DNA of 64,000 nt from Arenibacter troitsensis (lineage in GTDB: Bacteria; Bacteroidota; Bacteroidia; Flavobacteriales; Flavobacteriaceae), in assembly GCF_900177645.1 (NCBI RefSeq), contig NZ_FXAO01000002.1, forward strand, positions 248,001 through 312,000, in the 5' to 3' direction. This document shows, one piece after another, positions 1 through 8,920 of the stretch. A program made the position numbers and the translations under genes. Positions within the stretch are counted from its first letter, which is position 1. Each line of letters opens with the position of its first letter. Below the pieces are notes generated by a model. The model searched no databases. It had not been told where the DNA came from and saw only the letters and a list, made by a program, of their open reading frames with translations.

Positions 1-1252
1 AGTTGCCTATCATTGTTAGACGCTCTGCTAAATTTAGGACTTGATTCCTCCGCAACAACTCGTTCTCTGCCTTCTTTCTTTCCGTTATATCCGTAGCAAC
101 ATTTAAAAACCCGATCAATTCCCCATCATCATTTTTGACAGCAGATAAAGTGGCTTGGACTGTTATATTAGCACCATCTTTCTTTCTATAATTCCATTCC
201 CTAACATCAAATTCATTTTTTTCCGCCAATTCCTTCATAGGATTAAAAACATCGGGGTCTTTTCCATATTTCTGGGACATATCCAACAAAAACCTTTTCA
301 CCTCCTCCTTATTCGTGTAGATTCCTGGTGCTTTTGAACCTACAATTTCCGAAGCCGAATAACCCAATAAATTCTCGGCCCCATGATTAAAACTATTTAT
401 AATTCCTTTATCGTTGGTAGTAATTATGGCTATGGTCTTGGAATTGAATATGGCCTTTAATTCAGCATTGGCCTTACTCAACGCCTGTTCGGACTGCTTT
501 CTTTCATTAATATCTTGGAAAATCCCAAAAAGACCAACACATTTCCCATCCACAAATTCCGCATTTCCAATAGCGCGGGTCCAAATAGTAGCCCCCTTGG
601 CGGTTACAAGTTCTACCTCAACATCATAGGGCTGCCCTGTTAAAATAGCCCTGTCTACCACCTGCTGAATGGTTTCACGACTTTCCCCTTCCTTATAAAA
701 ATTAATAGCGGTTTCCAATTCAGGTGTATAATTTTCAGGCACCTCATGTATTTCACAAACCATCTTGCTCCAATAAACTTTATTGGTTGAAAAAATAACT
801 TCCCAAGTACCAATTCTGGCCACTTCATTAGTCTTATCCAATATTTCGATCATACGGGCTTGTTCCTTATCTTTTAACTTCTGAGGTGTTATATCCCCTG
901 TATGCATTAGCAAACCTCCTATCTTTCCTTCAGAAACATACCAAGGACGCACATCCCAATAGATCCATTGTATTGTTCCATCTGCACGCTTAAATGGAGC
1001 TTCCTCACAAATATCTATGGCCCCATTAAGGCATTTTTGGTGGTTGGCTTTCCAATCTTCACCTATTTCAGGGAATAGGTCATAATGCGACTGTCCTATT
1101 ATTTCCTTGCCTTCCATTTTATAATCGGATATCCAGCGTTGGGATACGGCTATATATTTCATGTCATTGTCCAACATTGCAATGGCAGTGGGTGCTTGTT
1201 CTATAAAGATTTTGTTATACAGCTCCCTTTTTTCAGTATCTTTTTCAGACAT
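1..1252 (-). CDS. Multi-PAS sensory protein, probably a sensor histidine kinase (5' part only)
   Basis: The reading frame opens at the ATG at 1252 and stays open for 417 codons to the left edge. Three PAS modules are visible at about residues 8-125, 135-250 and 262-392. The second and third end in the usual PAC-type sequences (FQDINERK, ATDITERK) and the first in HTGDITPQK. From about residue 400 the sequence resembles the opening of a fourth PAS of the PAS_3 kind. No signal peptide or membrane segment is present, so it is a soluble sensor. The output domain lies outside the window. A histidine kinase is the commonest outcome in this phylum, but it is not seen here. It is transcribed alone, away from a gene-poor region. 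Confidence 0.8.
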   Translation of the reverse strand, partial: MSEKDTEKRELYNKIFIEQAPTAIAMLDNDMKYIAVSQRWISDYKMEGKEIIGQSHYDLFPEIGEDWKANHQKCLNGAIDICEEAPFKRADGTIQWIYWDVRPWYVSEGKIGGLLMHTGDITPQKLKDKEQARMIEILDKTNEVARIGTWEVIFSTNKVYWSKMVCEIHEVPENYTPELETAINFYKEGESRETIQQVVDRAILTGQPYDVEVELVTAKGATIWTRAIGNAEFVDGKCVGLFGIFQDINERKQSEQALSKANAELKAIFNSKTIAIITTNDKGIINSFNHGAENLLGYSASEIVGSKAPGIYTNKEEVKRFLLDMSQKYGKDPDVFNPMKELAEKNEFDVREWNYRKKDGANITVQATLSAVKNDDGELIGFLNVATDITERKKAENELLRRNQVLNLAERLTMIGN

Positions 1253-2020
1253 AATTAACTCCCTATGATTTGTGGAAAATTCCTAAATTAATAATTTATG
1301 GTACCGGCCTATGAACCTCATATTCCAGCATCAACCATGACATTCCCTAACAATTAAAAGGCCCAGATAATGGTGTTTGACCATAAATTTTAAATACTCG
1401 ATTCAAAAATTCTTGTCCATATGTTAAAATTAGTACATTTTTCCTACATAATAACAAGTCAACAAACCATAACTAGCATTACGGTCTATAAAGAGGTTAT
1501 TTAAAAGCACAGGATTTTCTAAATCCAATTCCACAAAAAAGTACAAATATGTAAGTACTGTTTAAAGTGGGTCAAATGAAGGTCTATATTTTAAAACACC
1601 CTTTATACCCCAAATATGGAGTAAAACTAAAAGCAATACATTAGTCTTACCCATACTTATATTGCTGAACCAATCTCATTATTAAACCAATCTAACAATG
1701 AAGGAAAATATAAAAACCTAAAAAATAAAGCTAATCGGAGTAACACTCCCAGTAATCAAGTTGGGAAGAAAAAAGTTGATACGGACCAAAAACGAATTAT
1801 AGGATACCCGGATGCTATCTGGTCCCGATACTATCGGTAAAAATTATTATTTGGCTACTATCCAACATGGAACGCCAGGAGGTTATCGGGTTTGGGGTCT
1901 CTTTAACGATCCTAACCTTCATCTATTTACTAAAGGGCATAAATTGGAAAAAAAATAATCTTCCCAATGTCATTGGTTTCCATTTTAAAGCAAGATGGTG
2001 TTTAATTGTAAGGGATCGGA
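1253..2020. other. Gene-poor stretch upstream of the PAS protein
   Basis: About 770 bases of AT-rich DNA without a convincing intact gene. It must hold the promoter of the leftward PAS gene. The right-hand part, about 1762-1958, contains a possible decayed reading frame, listed separately. I see nothing else in it. Confidence 0.6.
1762..1958 (+). pseudogene. Possible decayed coding remnant
   Basis: Two overlapping short frames read like protein rather than random sequence. One runs from about 1774 and includes RIIGYPDAIWSRYYR before a stop near 1838. The other opens at the ATG at 1812 and runs 48 codons to TAA at 1956-1958, including YYLATIQHGTPGGYRVWG. A single frameshift near 1812-1838 would join them. 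I do not recognise a family. It could equally be a short orphan frame or chance. Confidence 0.22.
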
Positions 2021-2257
2021 TTAAGCCAATTTAGCTTTGTTCAATTTAGTTGAGAAAGACAATTCTTTTTTAACCCTAGAATTTTTGAACATGTACAAAC
2101 GAGCTACTTTGTTTTCGTTTTTAACAGAAACCTCATTTTGGGTAGCAGTAACGATACTCATGGTAACAGTTTCAACTTTCACTTCCTGCCCAACGTTGTT
2201 TGCTTGTGCAGATACTCCGATAAAAAGAACAAAAATTAAAGTTAAAAGCGTTTTCAT
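2021..2257 (-). CDS. Small secreted protein, paralogue A
   Basis: A 78-residue protein with a clear Sec signal peptide (about residues 1-19, hydrophobic TLIFVLFIGV, cleavage after SAQA). The mature part is about 59 residues, rich in Val, Lys, Asn and Ser, without cysteine, ending in a basic stretch. I recognise no family. It differs from the protein at 2889-3125 at six positions (16, 24, 32, 38, 44, 62), mostly mild replacements, so both copies look constrained. No terminator is evident after it. A Crp/Fnr-like site lies about 42-55 bases before the ATG. The location is periplasmic or extracellular and the function is unknown. Confidence 0.7.
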   Translation of the reverse strand: MKTLLTLIFVLFIGVSAQANNVGQEVKVETVTMSIVTATQNEVSVKNENKVARLYMFKNSRVKKELSFSTKLNKAKLA

Positions 2258-2888
2258 GTTGCGTTGTTTTGTTATGTAAATTTAACGCCACATGCACCTT
2301 GACATAGATCACAAATCGTTTAAACCCCCTTATTTTTCGGTATCTGACAAATCTCCCGATAAAGTGTAGAAAATGCTCGGTGAGTGAAAACCTACCCAGG
2401 AAACGCTAATCGATGTTAATGGTATTTAATCGGTAATTCCTACGGTATTTTAGTTCACTAAAACCATATTCACTCAATTTTTGTAGTATAAAACCTATTA
2501 AAATAGATGTGCCGTGAATAGACTCTCGGGCAAAGCGATTCTATAAATTGTCTATGTTCAACAATCCTTCCTATTTAAAGATATTTTTGGTGCACAGTCC
2601 ACGGCCTTCATATACTTGACAATACCTAAAAACAACCAATTAACAAATGATGCGAACTACAAAACTTATTTATATAGACGAAACAAATCAATGTTTGAAG
2701 GTTTACAGCAACCTGGGTATAGCTATCCAATATTGAACAGCCTTAAATATTTGCTAGTATCACTTATAATTACCTTCTACAAATACTTTGTTGATCAGAT
2801 AATGGTTGGCAACTAAAGTTTGGTTGGATAGATTGTAATTTAGTTCGGGGAGATTTCCTTTCCTTATGGATTCTGGTGGACCTAAAGA
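2258..2888. other. Spacer between the two duplicated genes
   Basis: The first 190 bases are the conserved upstream region of copy A. The remainder, 2448-2886, is unique AT-rich DNA. A 66-codon frame at 2616-2816 has a TTG start and no recognisable features, and I do not accept it as a gene. Confidence 0.5.
2299..2312 (-). promoter_or_regulatory. Crp/Fnr-like operator before paralogue A
   Basis: On the gene strand this reads GTGATCTATGTCAA, which matches the Fnr-type pattern TTGAT-N4-ATCAA with one mismatch in each half. It lies 42-55 bases upstream of the ATG at 2257, a usual distance for an activator site. The call is from pattern alone. Confidence 0.35.
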
Positions 2889-3125
2889 TTAAGCTAATTT
2901 AGCTTTGTTCAATTTAGTTGAGAAAGACAATTCTTTTTTAATCCTAGAATTTTTGAACATGTACAAACGGGCTACTTTGTTTTCGTTTTTAACAAAAACC
3001 TCATTTTGGGTAGTAGTAACGATACTCATGCTAACAGTTTCAACTTTTACTTCCGGCCCAACATTGTTTGCTTGTGCGGCTACTCCGATAAAAAGAACAA
3101 AAATTAAAGTTAAAAGTGTTTTCAT
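2889..3125 (-). CDS. Small secreted protein, paralogue B
   Basis: Encodes 78 residues, 72 of them identical to the product of 2021-2257, with the same signal peptide and basic C-terminus. It lies in the same orientation 631 bases upstream of that gene and carries its own copy of the upstream region, so each gene probably has its own promoter and the pair is not a simple operon. No known family is recognised. The function is unknown, and a secreted or periplasmic location is inferred from the signal peptide. Confidence 0.7.
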   Translation of the reverse strand: MKTLLTLIFVLFIGVAAQANNVGPEVKVETVSMSIVTTTQNEVFVKNENKVARLYMFKNSRIKKELSFSTKLNKAKLA

Positions 3126-3697
3126 GATGCGTTGTTTTGTTATGTAAATTTAACGGCACACGCACCTTGGCATAGGTCACAAATCGTTTAAACCCCCTTA
3201 TTTTTCGGTATCTGACAAATCTCCCGATAAAGTGTATAAAATGCTCGGTAAGTGAAAACAGTACAAGAAAACGCTAATCGATATTAATGGTATTTAATCG
3301 ATAATTCTTACATGATTTTAAATAAAACCATTCACCTACAATCAAAAATTGTAGTAAAATATTTACAAATAAATTATTTGCAATAACAGTATCCATTTGA
3401 ACACCAATGCCCCTTCCAATACTCTCAGTTTTAGTTGTAGACGTATACCTTTTAACCGTGTCAATCCTTCCATGCCGCTCAAAACATATAATAACATGAT
3501 ATTTTAAAACTTTTAAGCAGTTTATCCGTAAGTATTTTGGAATTACAAACACTAAAGGATTAAGTATTTATCATCGATATGTTTGGTAAAACTGTTTTAC
3601 CTTTATAAGGCAAGATTTTTGCTGTCTTATTATTATGGTTCCCGTCATGTTGGTGCCACTGAATAAATAGATCATATTAACGCTAAGAAATTTATCT
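3126..3697. other. Gene-poor stretch before msrA
   Basis: Bases 3126-3315 are the upstream region of copy B. Bases 3316-3697 carry no believable gene and should contain the msrA promoter, which I cannot place with confidence. Confidence 0.5.
3167..3180 (-). promoter_or_regulatory. Crp/Fnr-like operator before paralogue B
   Basis: The gene-strand sequence GTGACCTATGCCAA is the counterpart of the site at 2299-2312, at the same distance from its ATG. It matches TTGAC-N4-GTCAA with one mismatch in each half. It has changed at two positions relative to copy A, whereas the adjacent 60 bases have not changed at all. Confidence 0.3.
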
Positions 3698-4363
3698 ATG
3701 AGACTTTTAAACATTACCTTATTAACAATTTTAGGACTTTCTGCCATGAGCTGTCAATCCAAAACCAAATCCGAACAAAAGCATGAAATAATTGCCGAAG
3801 TCAGCCCGCAAGAACTACAGCAATATGAAACTGCCTATTTTGCCAGCGGTTGTTTTTGGTGTGTGGAAGCTATTTTTGAAAGTGTAAAAGGTGTAAAGGA
3901 AGTGGTCTCCGGATATTCTGGTGGTAAGGAAAAAAATCCCACCTATGAACAAGTAGGCTATGGCCGCACCACCCATGCCGAAGCTGTTGAAGTTTATTAC
4001 GATCCCAAGATCGTTTCCTTTGAAACCTTGGTAAAGGTGTTTTTTGGATCACATGACCCCACCACCTTAAATAGGCAGGGGCCGGACAAGGGTGCCCAAT
4101 ACAGGTCTATAGCCTTCTATAAAAATGAATCCGAAAAGAAAATAATTAACGACTATATTTCCGAACTGGAGAATAAAAAAGTCTATTCAGCACCTATAGT
4201 AACGGAAGTAAAACCTTTTAGTGTTTTTTATGATGCCGAAGACTATCACCAAGATTATGAAAAAAACAATCCCAACAACTCCTATATTAGAAATGTATCG
4301 GTACCTAGGTTAAAACGATTTCAAGCCAAATTTCCGGAATTATTAAAGAATCAGTCACATTAG
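3698..4363 (+). CDS. msrA: Peptide methionine sulfoxide reductase A, exported lipoprotein
   Basis: Reduces methionine-S-sulfoxide in oxidised proteins back to methionine. The catalytic motif GCFWC lies at residues 51-55 (nucleophile Cys52), followed by a typical MsrA fold with a YSGG turn, the GRTTHAEAV segment and DYHQDY near the C-terminus. Residues 1-19 form a lipoprotein signal ending at Cys19, so the enzyme should be membrane-anchored and act in the periplasm. No resolving cysteine follows near the C-terminus, so recycling may use Cys55 or an external thiol. At 221 residues it is normal for MsrA with an export signal. It stands alone and is followed by a terminator. Confidence 0.95.
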   Translation: MRLLNITLLTILGLSAMSCQSKTKSEQKHEIIAEVSPQELQQYETAYFASGCFWCVEAIFESVKGVKEVVSGYSGGKEKNPTYEQVGYGRTTHAEAVEVYYDPKIVSFETLVKVFFGSHDPTTLNRQGPDKGAQYRSIAFYKNESEKKIINDYISELENKKVYSAPIVTEVKPFSVFYDAEDYHQDYEKNNPNNSYIRNVSVPRLKRFQAKFPELLKNQSH

Positions 4364-4444
4364 TGCATACACCTCATACAGTAACAAGTTAATTCCTTTA
4401 AACTGAAATCTATCCCAACGGGAAGAGTTTACAATTACGACTAG

Positions 4445-4473
4445 GCCGACTGCATAAAGCGTGTCGGCTTTTT
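4445..4473 (+). terminator. Rho-independent terminator after msrA
   Basis: GCCGAC and GTCGGC form a six-pair GC-rich stem around a 12-base loop, followed directly by a run of five T. It lies about 80 bases after the msrA stop. Confidence 0.75.
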
Positions 4474-4584
4474 ATTTGGTGTCATTTTAATATAACAATT
4501 GGGCCAATTTTAGTGTAATTTGGTAATGTTTAATCACTTTTTTATACCTTTCAAGCTCACATTATAAAAATAAGATTTAAAAAA

Positions 4585-5976
4585 ATGAAAGTAAGAGCAA
4601 AACTTCCCTCCACCCTATTCTGTGCCATAATGTTGGCTACCTTATTAATAGGTTGCGCAGGTAAAGAAAAGGACATCACGCCTTGGGTACATCTTTTTGA
4701 TGGAAAGACCTTGAACGGTTGGAACCAAAAAGGTGGAGAAGCCAAATATGAAGTCGTTGATGGCACAATCGTTGGAACTACTGTACACGACACTCCCAAC
4801 TCCTTCATGACCACCAATGAAATGTATGGGGATTTTATCCTGGAATTGGAATATAAGGTTGATTCCTCCATGAACTCTGGAATTCAGATTAGAAGTAATA
4901 GCATCCCAACCTATAGAAATGGAAGGGTACATGGATACCAAATAGAAATTGACCCTTCAGAAAGGGCATGGAGTGGCGGTATCTTTGACGAGGCTAGAAG
5001 GGGCTGGTTAAACACATTGGACAATAACCCCAAGGCACAGCAAGCATTCAAACAAAATGACTGGAATCACTACAGGGTGGAGGCCATAGGCGACACCATT
5101 AAAACATGGATCAATGACGTACCAGCGGCCTATCTAATTGATGATAAGACAGCAAGTGGCTTTATTGCCCTACAGGTGCATAGCATAGGAAAGAACAAAA
5201 AGGAAGGAACCTCAATTGTTTGGAAAAACATAAAAATACTTACGGACAACTTGGAAACCTATTCAAGAAAATCCCCTTTAACACCAATAGTTACCAAAAA
5301 CAAGCTTACCGTAGGCGAAGAAAAGGATAACTGGAAACTACTTTGGGACGGTGAAACTACCAATGGATGGAGAGGTGCCCGTTTGGACGGTTTTCCGGAA
5401 ACCGGATGGGAAATTAAGGACGGCATACTTACCGTTCTACCCTCTGGGGGAGAAGAATCTGCCGCTGGTGGAGATATTGTAACTACCGACCTCTATGGCG
5501 ATTTTGAATTAAAAGTAGATTTTAAACTTACCGAAGGTGCCAACAGTGGCATAAAGTATTATGTAAATACCGACCTTAACAAAGGTCCTGGTTCTTCCAT
5601 TGGTCTGGAATATCAAATTCTGGACGATGCTCGCCACCCCGATGCCAAGTTGGGCAATCATGAAGGTAGTAGGACGGTAGCTTCATTATACGACCTTATT
5701 CAGGCAGACCCCAACAAACCCATCAATCCTATTGGGGAATGGAATACCGCCCACATCAAATCCGTCAACAATCATGTGGAACATTGGTTGAACGGAACCA
5801 AAGTTTTGGAATATGAAAGAAAAAGTGATGACTATCGAAAATTGGTATCGGAGAGCAAGTATGTAAAATGGCCCAATTTTGGCGAGGGAGACGAAGGACA
5901 CATCCTTCTACAAGATCACGGAGATTTGGTAAGTTTCAAAAACATCAAAATTAAAAGCATAAACAAAAGCGAATAA
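4585..5976 (+). CDS. Double DUF1080 (3-keto-disaccharide hydrolase type) lipoprotein
   Basis: A lipoprotein signal ends at Cys24 (LLIGC). Two DUF1080 / concanavalin-like domains follow at about residues 33-219 and 248-460, each opening with the family's WxxLxDGxTxNGW pattern. Members of this family hydrolyse 3-keto-glycosides or bind sugars. The tandem arrangement is longer than the usual single-domain protein of about 230-260 residues. The stop codon directly abuts the ATG of the exported oxidoreductase at 5977, so the two are almost certainly co-transcribed and probably act on the same substrate in the cell envelope: oxidation of a glycoside at C3, then cleavage. The substrate is unknown. 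Confidence 0.85.
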   Translation: MKVRAKLPSTLFCAIMLATLLIGCAGKEKDITPWVHLFDGKTLNGWNQKGGEAKYEVVDGTIVGTTVHDTPNSFMTTNEMYGDFILELEYKVDSSMNSGIQIRSNSIPTYRNGRVHGYQIEIDPSERAWSGGIFDEARRGWLNTLDNNPKAQQAFKQNDWNHYRVEAIGDTIKTWINDVPAAYLIDDKTASGFIALQVHSIGKNKKEGTSIVWKNIKILTDNLETYSRKSPLTPIVTKNKLTVGEEKDNWKLLWDGETTNGWRGARLDGFPETGWEIKDGILTVLPSGGEESAAGGDIVTTDLYGDFELKVDFKLTEGANSGIKYYVNTDLNKGPGSSIGLEYQILDDARHPDAKLGNHEGSRTVASLYDLIQADPNKPINPIGEWNTAHIKSVNNHVEHWLNGTKVLEYERKSDDYRKLVSESKYVKWPNFGEGDEGHILLQDHGDLVSFKNIKIKSINKSE

Positions 5977-7305
5977 ATGAAAACTAGAAGAGACTTTATT
6001 AAAAAGACGGCAGTGGGCAGTGCTGCCCTTAGCTTGGGAGGATTGGTATTGCCAAACATGGGATACAGTAATATTTTGGGAGCCAATGACAAAATCAATG
6101 TTGCGGTAATTGGGGTAAGAAGCAGGGCCAAGGCCCATTTCGTTGCCATAAGTAAAGACCCTAATGCCAAGGTGCTATATAGTTGCGATGTGGACGACAA
6201 AATTCTGGAGGAACACAATGTTTGGTGCAAAAAGAATATTGGTTATATCCCAAAAGTAGAAAAAGACTTTAGGAAAATTTTGGAAGATAAGAACGTGGAT
6301 GCCGTTTTCATTGCAACGCCGGAACATTGGCATGCCCCTATGGCCATCATGGCCTTACAAGCAGGCAAACATGTTTATGTAGAAAAACCGTGTAGCCACA
6401 ATCCGCACGAGAATGAACTCTTGGTTGCGGCACAAAAGAAATATGGTAAAAAGGTACAAATGGGAAACCAGCAGCGTTCCTCCCAAAGTTCCGCCTTGGC
6501 CGTTAAAGAGATACGTGAAGGAATTATTGGAGAAGTCTACAAAGGTGAGGCCTATTACTCCAGTAATAGGGGCTCTATCGGTATTGGGAATAAAATAGAA
6601 GTTCCCAACACATTGGACTGGGATTTATGGCAAGGGCCGGCACCTAGGGAATCCTACAGGGACAATGTACATCCATACAACTGGCATTGGTTCCGTACCT
6701 GGGGTACAGGGGAAATTCACAACAATGGTACCCATGAAATTGATATTTGCCGTTGGGCATTGGGTGTGGACCTTCCCAATAGCGTAACTTCCTTTGGTGG
6801 TAAGTACACCTTTAAGGATGATTGGGAGTTCGTGGACAACCAACAGGTAACCTATAAATATGATAATGATAAATTCATTACTTGGACGGGACACAGTAGA
6901 GGTTTAATAAAACCTGAGCAACCTGGTAGAGGGGCTACCATCTACGGAAGCAAGGGTATGATAACCTTGAGCAGAAATGAATACAACCTTTATAATCTGG
7001 ACGGCAGTTTAATTAAAAGCGTTGAAGAAGGGGTAAAGAGCGCTACCACCAATACTATGGGTATGGGCGGCTTGGATGTTAATCACATCCACAATTTCTT
7101 CAGTGCCATCCGTCAGGATACTTCCCTGAATTCCGACATAAATGATGCCAGTATTTCTACCATGCTATGTCATTTAGGGAATATTGCCCAAGATGTAGGT
7201 AGAACCATTCATATCAACCCTACCACAGGAAAGGTGAAAAATGACGATGAGGCCATGTCCTATTGGAAAAGGGAATACCAAGAAGGCTGGGAGCCAAAAT
7301 TATAA
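5977..7305 (+). CDS. Tat-exported Gfo/Idh/MocA family oxidoreductase
   Basis: A twin-arginine signal (RRDFIKK at residues 4-10, then a weakly hydrophobic stretch to about residue 30) precedes an NAD(P)-binding Rossmann domain (NVAVIGVRSR, residues 41-50). The EKP motif characteristic of the family is at residues 136-138, and a C-terminal substrate domain has HNNGTHEID in its centre. Tat export fits a protein folded with its nucleotide cofactor before transport. Family members act as sugar dehydrogenases, glycosidases or epimerases. Pairing with a DUF1080 protein points to glycoside 3-dehydrogenase or retro-aldol chemistry. It is followed by a strong terminator. Confidence 0.88.
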   Translation: MKTRRDFIKKTAVGSAALSLGGLVLPNMGYSNILGANDKINVAVIGVRSRAKAHFVAISKDPNAKVLYSCDVDDKILEEHNVWCKKNIGYIPKVEKDFRKILEDKNVDAVFIATPEHWHAPMAIMALQAGKHVYVEKPCSHNPHENELLVAAQKKYGKKVQMGNQQRSSQSSALAVKEIREGIIGEVYKGEAYYSSNRGSIGIGNKIEVPNTLDWDLWQGPAPRESYRDNVHPYNWHWFRTWGTGEIHNNGTHEIDICRWALGVDLPNSVTSFGGKYTFKDDWEFVDNQQVTYKYDNDKFITWTGHSRGLIKPEQPGRGATIYGSKGMITLSRNEYNLYNLDGSLIKSVEEGVKSATTNTMGMGGLDVNHIHNFFSAIRQDTSLNSDINDASISTMLCHLGNIAQDVGRTIHINPTTGKVKNDDEAMSYWKREYQEGWEPKL

Positions 7306-7329
7306 TTCTTGGATTTAAATGATTTAAAT

Positions 7330-7365
7330 AAGGGGATTTTCCAAGGAAAATCCCCTTATTTTTTT
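7330..7365 (+). terminator. Bidirectional terminator
   Basis: A perfect 11-pair stem (AAGGGGATTTT / AAAATCCCCTT) with a six-base loop and a run of T after it. It ends the DUF1080/Gfo operon. It can also serve the converging gene at 7381, because the opposite strand likewise has AT-rich flanks. Confidence 0.85.
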
Positions 7366-7380
7366 GTAATGTAATTGCCA

Positions 7381-8883
7381 TTACCGCAGAACAACTTCCG
7401 TAAACTTGGAATTAATAATGATAGATTTACCACTAGTTTTGTTTATATGATATCCCTTGTTCAACGTATTATAGCCGTTTTTTGTTTTTACCATCTGCAG
7501 CTCCTTTGGATGGACCAATTCTGAATTGGTACCATTGACGGCTATATTAAATGCCGTTTTTGGCAATACACATCTAAATTCGGCATTCTGTAGATTGATA
7601 TCCAAATCAGTAAAATCGTTGGAAATGGAGTTGATAACCAAAAGACCAAAATTGTTTTTAATAAACGCTTTCTGTAATAGATTTTCAATAGTAACATCCG
7701 AAAAAGTGGCATTTAAGGTCAGGTTTTCAACTTCTTTGATATTTACCTTCTCAGAATAATCGGCCTTAAGTTGACCGTAGTTCCATTTTTGGACATTTAC
7801 CGGTGAATAGGAAGCATCTATATAGGTTTTATCACCGTCAATGGTCGACGCCAATAAGGTGGAATAGGATAAAGTGGCACTTAGGTTCTTTGTGTTTTCT
7901 GCCAAAATAACTTCCCCATGTCTCACGTTCATTTTAATTTTAGTCGATTTTGGCAATTTGATCTTTATTGTTTTCTTAACCTTTAAATTCTTATCCCCTC
8001 CCTTTTTTATCGAATAAAAAACATTGGGTGCCGTAGGGTGACGTTCCTCCATAAAGATAAATTCCCTACTTTTCCCATCCGTTGAGTCTAGCTCTATTGT
8101 AATGGTCTTCATATCTTTCTGTATTTCCCGTAGTTGTTTGCCCGAAGTTATGGATTTGGCCATTTGTTCTTGCGCCTTCCCATTGATTTCCATTCTTTGA
8201 TTTTGTATTTCTTGCAACTGCTCCAATCGTTCTTGATGGGCCTGTTCCCTTTTCTTTTCCATTTCAAGTCTTCTTTTTTCGATTTCCGCCCGCTTCAGGT
8301 CCATTTTTTTGCTCCACTCTTCCATTTTACTTTCATAATCCTTCCCAAATCCCTTATCAAATTCTTTCTTCCACTCTTTTAAATAAGCTTCCCCATCTTT
8401 TTTATAAGCTTCATAATCAAATGGTTGTATATTCATTGGGGGAAGCGGTGGCATTTCCATCATTTCTGGCAACTCTGGAAGCTCTACTAGTGGTGCTATG
8501 TTATGGGCATTAAATTGATGTAAAAAATCGATATCGATATCCTCTGTATTGTTGGAAATAAACTCTCGGTGTCCCAATGCTGTACTGATACTGATATTTT
8601 TACTATTTCCCACAATTTTTATAGGCCCACTTTTAAAATAGTTGTTGGCCTCCTCCTCGGAAACATCCTCCAATTCAACCACAGCCGTGATATCCACTTG
8701 ATTCCTGTTCCAAGTTTCAAATTCTATATCCGCGTAACTGGTATTTAATTCCAAAACCAAATCATTGTTTACATTAAAATTCTCATGAAAGGTTTTTGTC
8801 TTTTTTTGTCCCCAAACAACACTAGTACCCATAATTAATATTACCGCTGTTATGAAGCCTATCTTTCTCAATATTGTTTTCAT
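7381..8883 (-). CDS. Exported protein with coiled-coil centre, in the sigma-factor cluster
   Basis: A signal peptide covers residues 1-26 (cleavage near VVWGQ). Residues 27-130 and 290-500 are beta-rich and resemble the head-GIN/DUF4097 type of putative adhesin. Residues 130-155 are rich in Pro, Met and Glu. Residues 160-265 are almost wholly charged (Glu, Lys, Arg) with a long predicted coiled coil. It is the third gene of a unit reading sigma factor, anti-sigma-like protein, this protein, with 37 bases between it and the preceding gene. Co-transcription with the regulator pair suggests it is either a target or a sensor for that pathway. I assign no enzymatic activity. Confidence 0.75.
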   Translation of the reverse strand: MKTILRKIGFITAVILIMGTSVVWGQKKTKTFHENFNVNNDLVLELNTSYADIEFETWNRNQVDITAVVELEDVSEEEANNYFKSGPIKIVGNSKNISISTALGHREFISNNTEDIDIDFLHQFNAHNIAPLVELPELPEMMEMPPLPPMNIQPFDYEAYKKDGEAYLKEWKKEFDKGFGKDYESKMEEWSKKMDLKRAEIEKRRLEMEKKREQAHQERLEQLQEIQNQRMEINGKAQEQMAKSITSGKQLREIQKDMKTITIELDSTDGKSREFIFMEERHPTAPNVFYSIKKGGDKNLKVKKTIKIKLPKSTKIKMNVRHGEVILAENTKNLSATLSYSTLLASTIDGDKTYIDASYSPVNVQKWNYGQLKADYSEKVNIKEVENLTLNATFSDVTIENLLQKAFIKNNFGLLVINSISNDFTDLDINLQNAEFRCVLPKTAFNIAVNGTNSELVHPKELQMVKTKNGYNTLNKGYHINKTSGKSIIINSKFTEVVLR

Positions 8884-8920
8884 CTATCTTATAATTTTCT
8901 TGATTTAATATTTCCACTTA

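Larger units (their letters stand above)
2019..2447 (-). repeat. Tandem duplicate unit, copy A
   Basis: Direct repeat of 2887-3315 at a constant offset of 868 bases. It holds the small secreted-protein gene at 2021-2257 and about 190 bases upstream. The segment 2309-2368 is identical, base for base, to 3177-3236. Similarity fades beyond about 2447, and the DNA between the copies is unrelated. Confidence 0.85.
2887..3315 (-). repeat. Tandem duplicate unit, copy B
   Basis: Direct repeat of 2019-2447 at an offset of 868 bases, containing the gene 2889-3125 and its upstream region. The 60-base block 3177-3236 is identical to 2309-2368. Confidence 0.85.

Noticed and set aside
2616-2816. 66-codon plus-strand frame between the duplicated genes
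   Set aside because: TTG start, no signal, no recognisable motif, and it lies in an AT-rich spacer where frames of this size arise by chance.
3274-3552. 92-codon minus-strand frame
   Set aside because: It starts outside and ends inside the duplicated upstream region, with composition typical of AT-rich non-coding DNA. The duplicated copy does not keep the frame as a gene.
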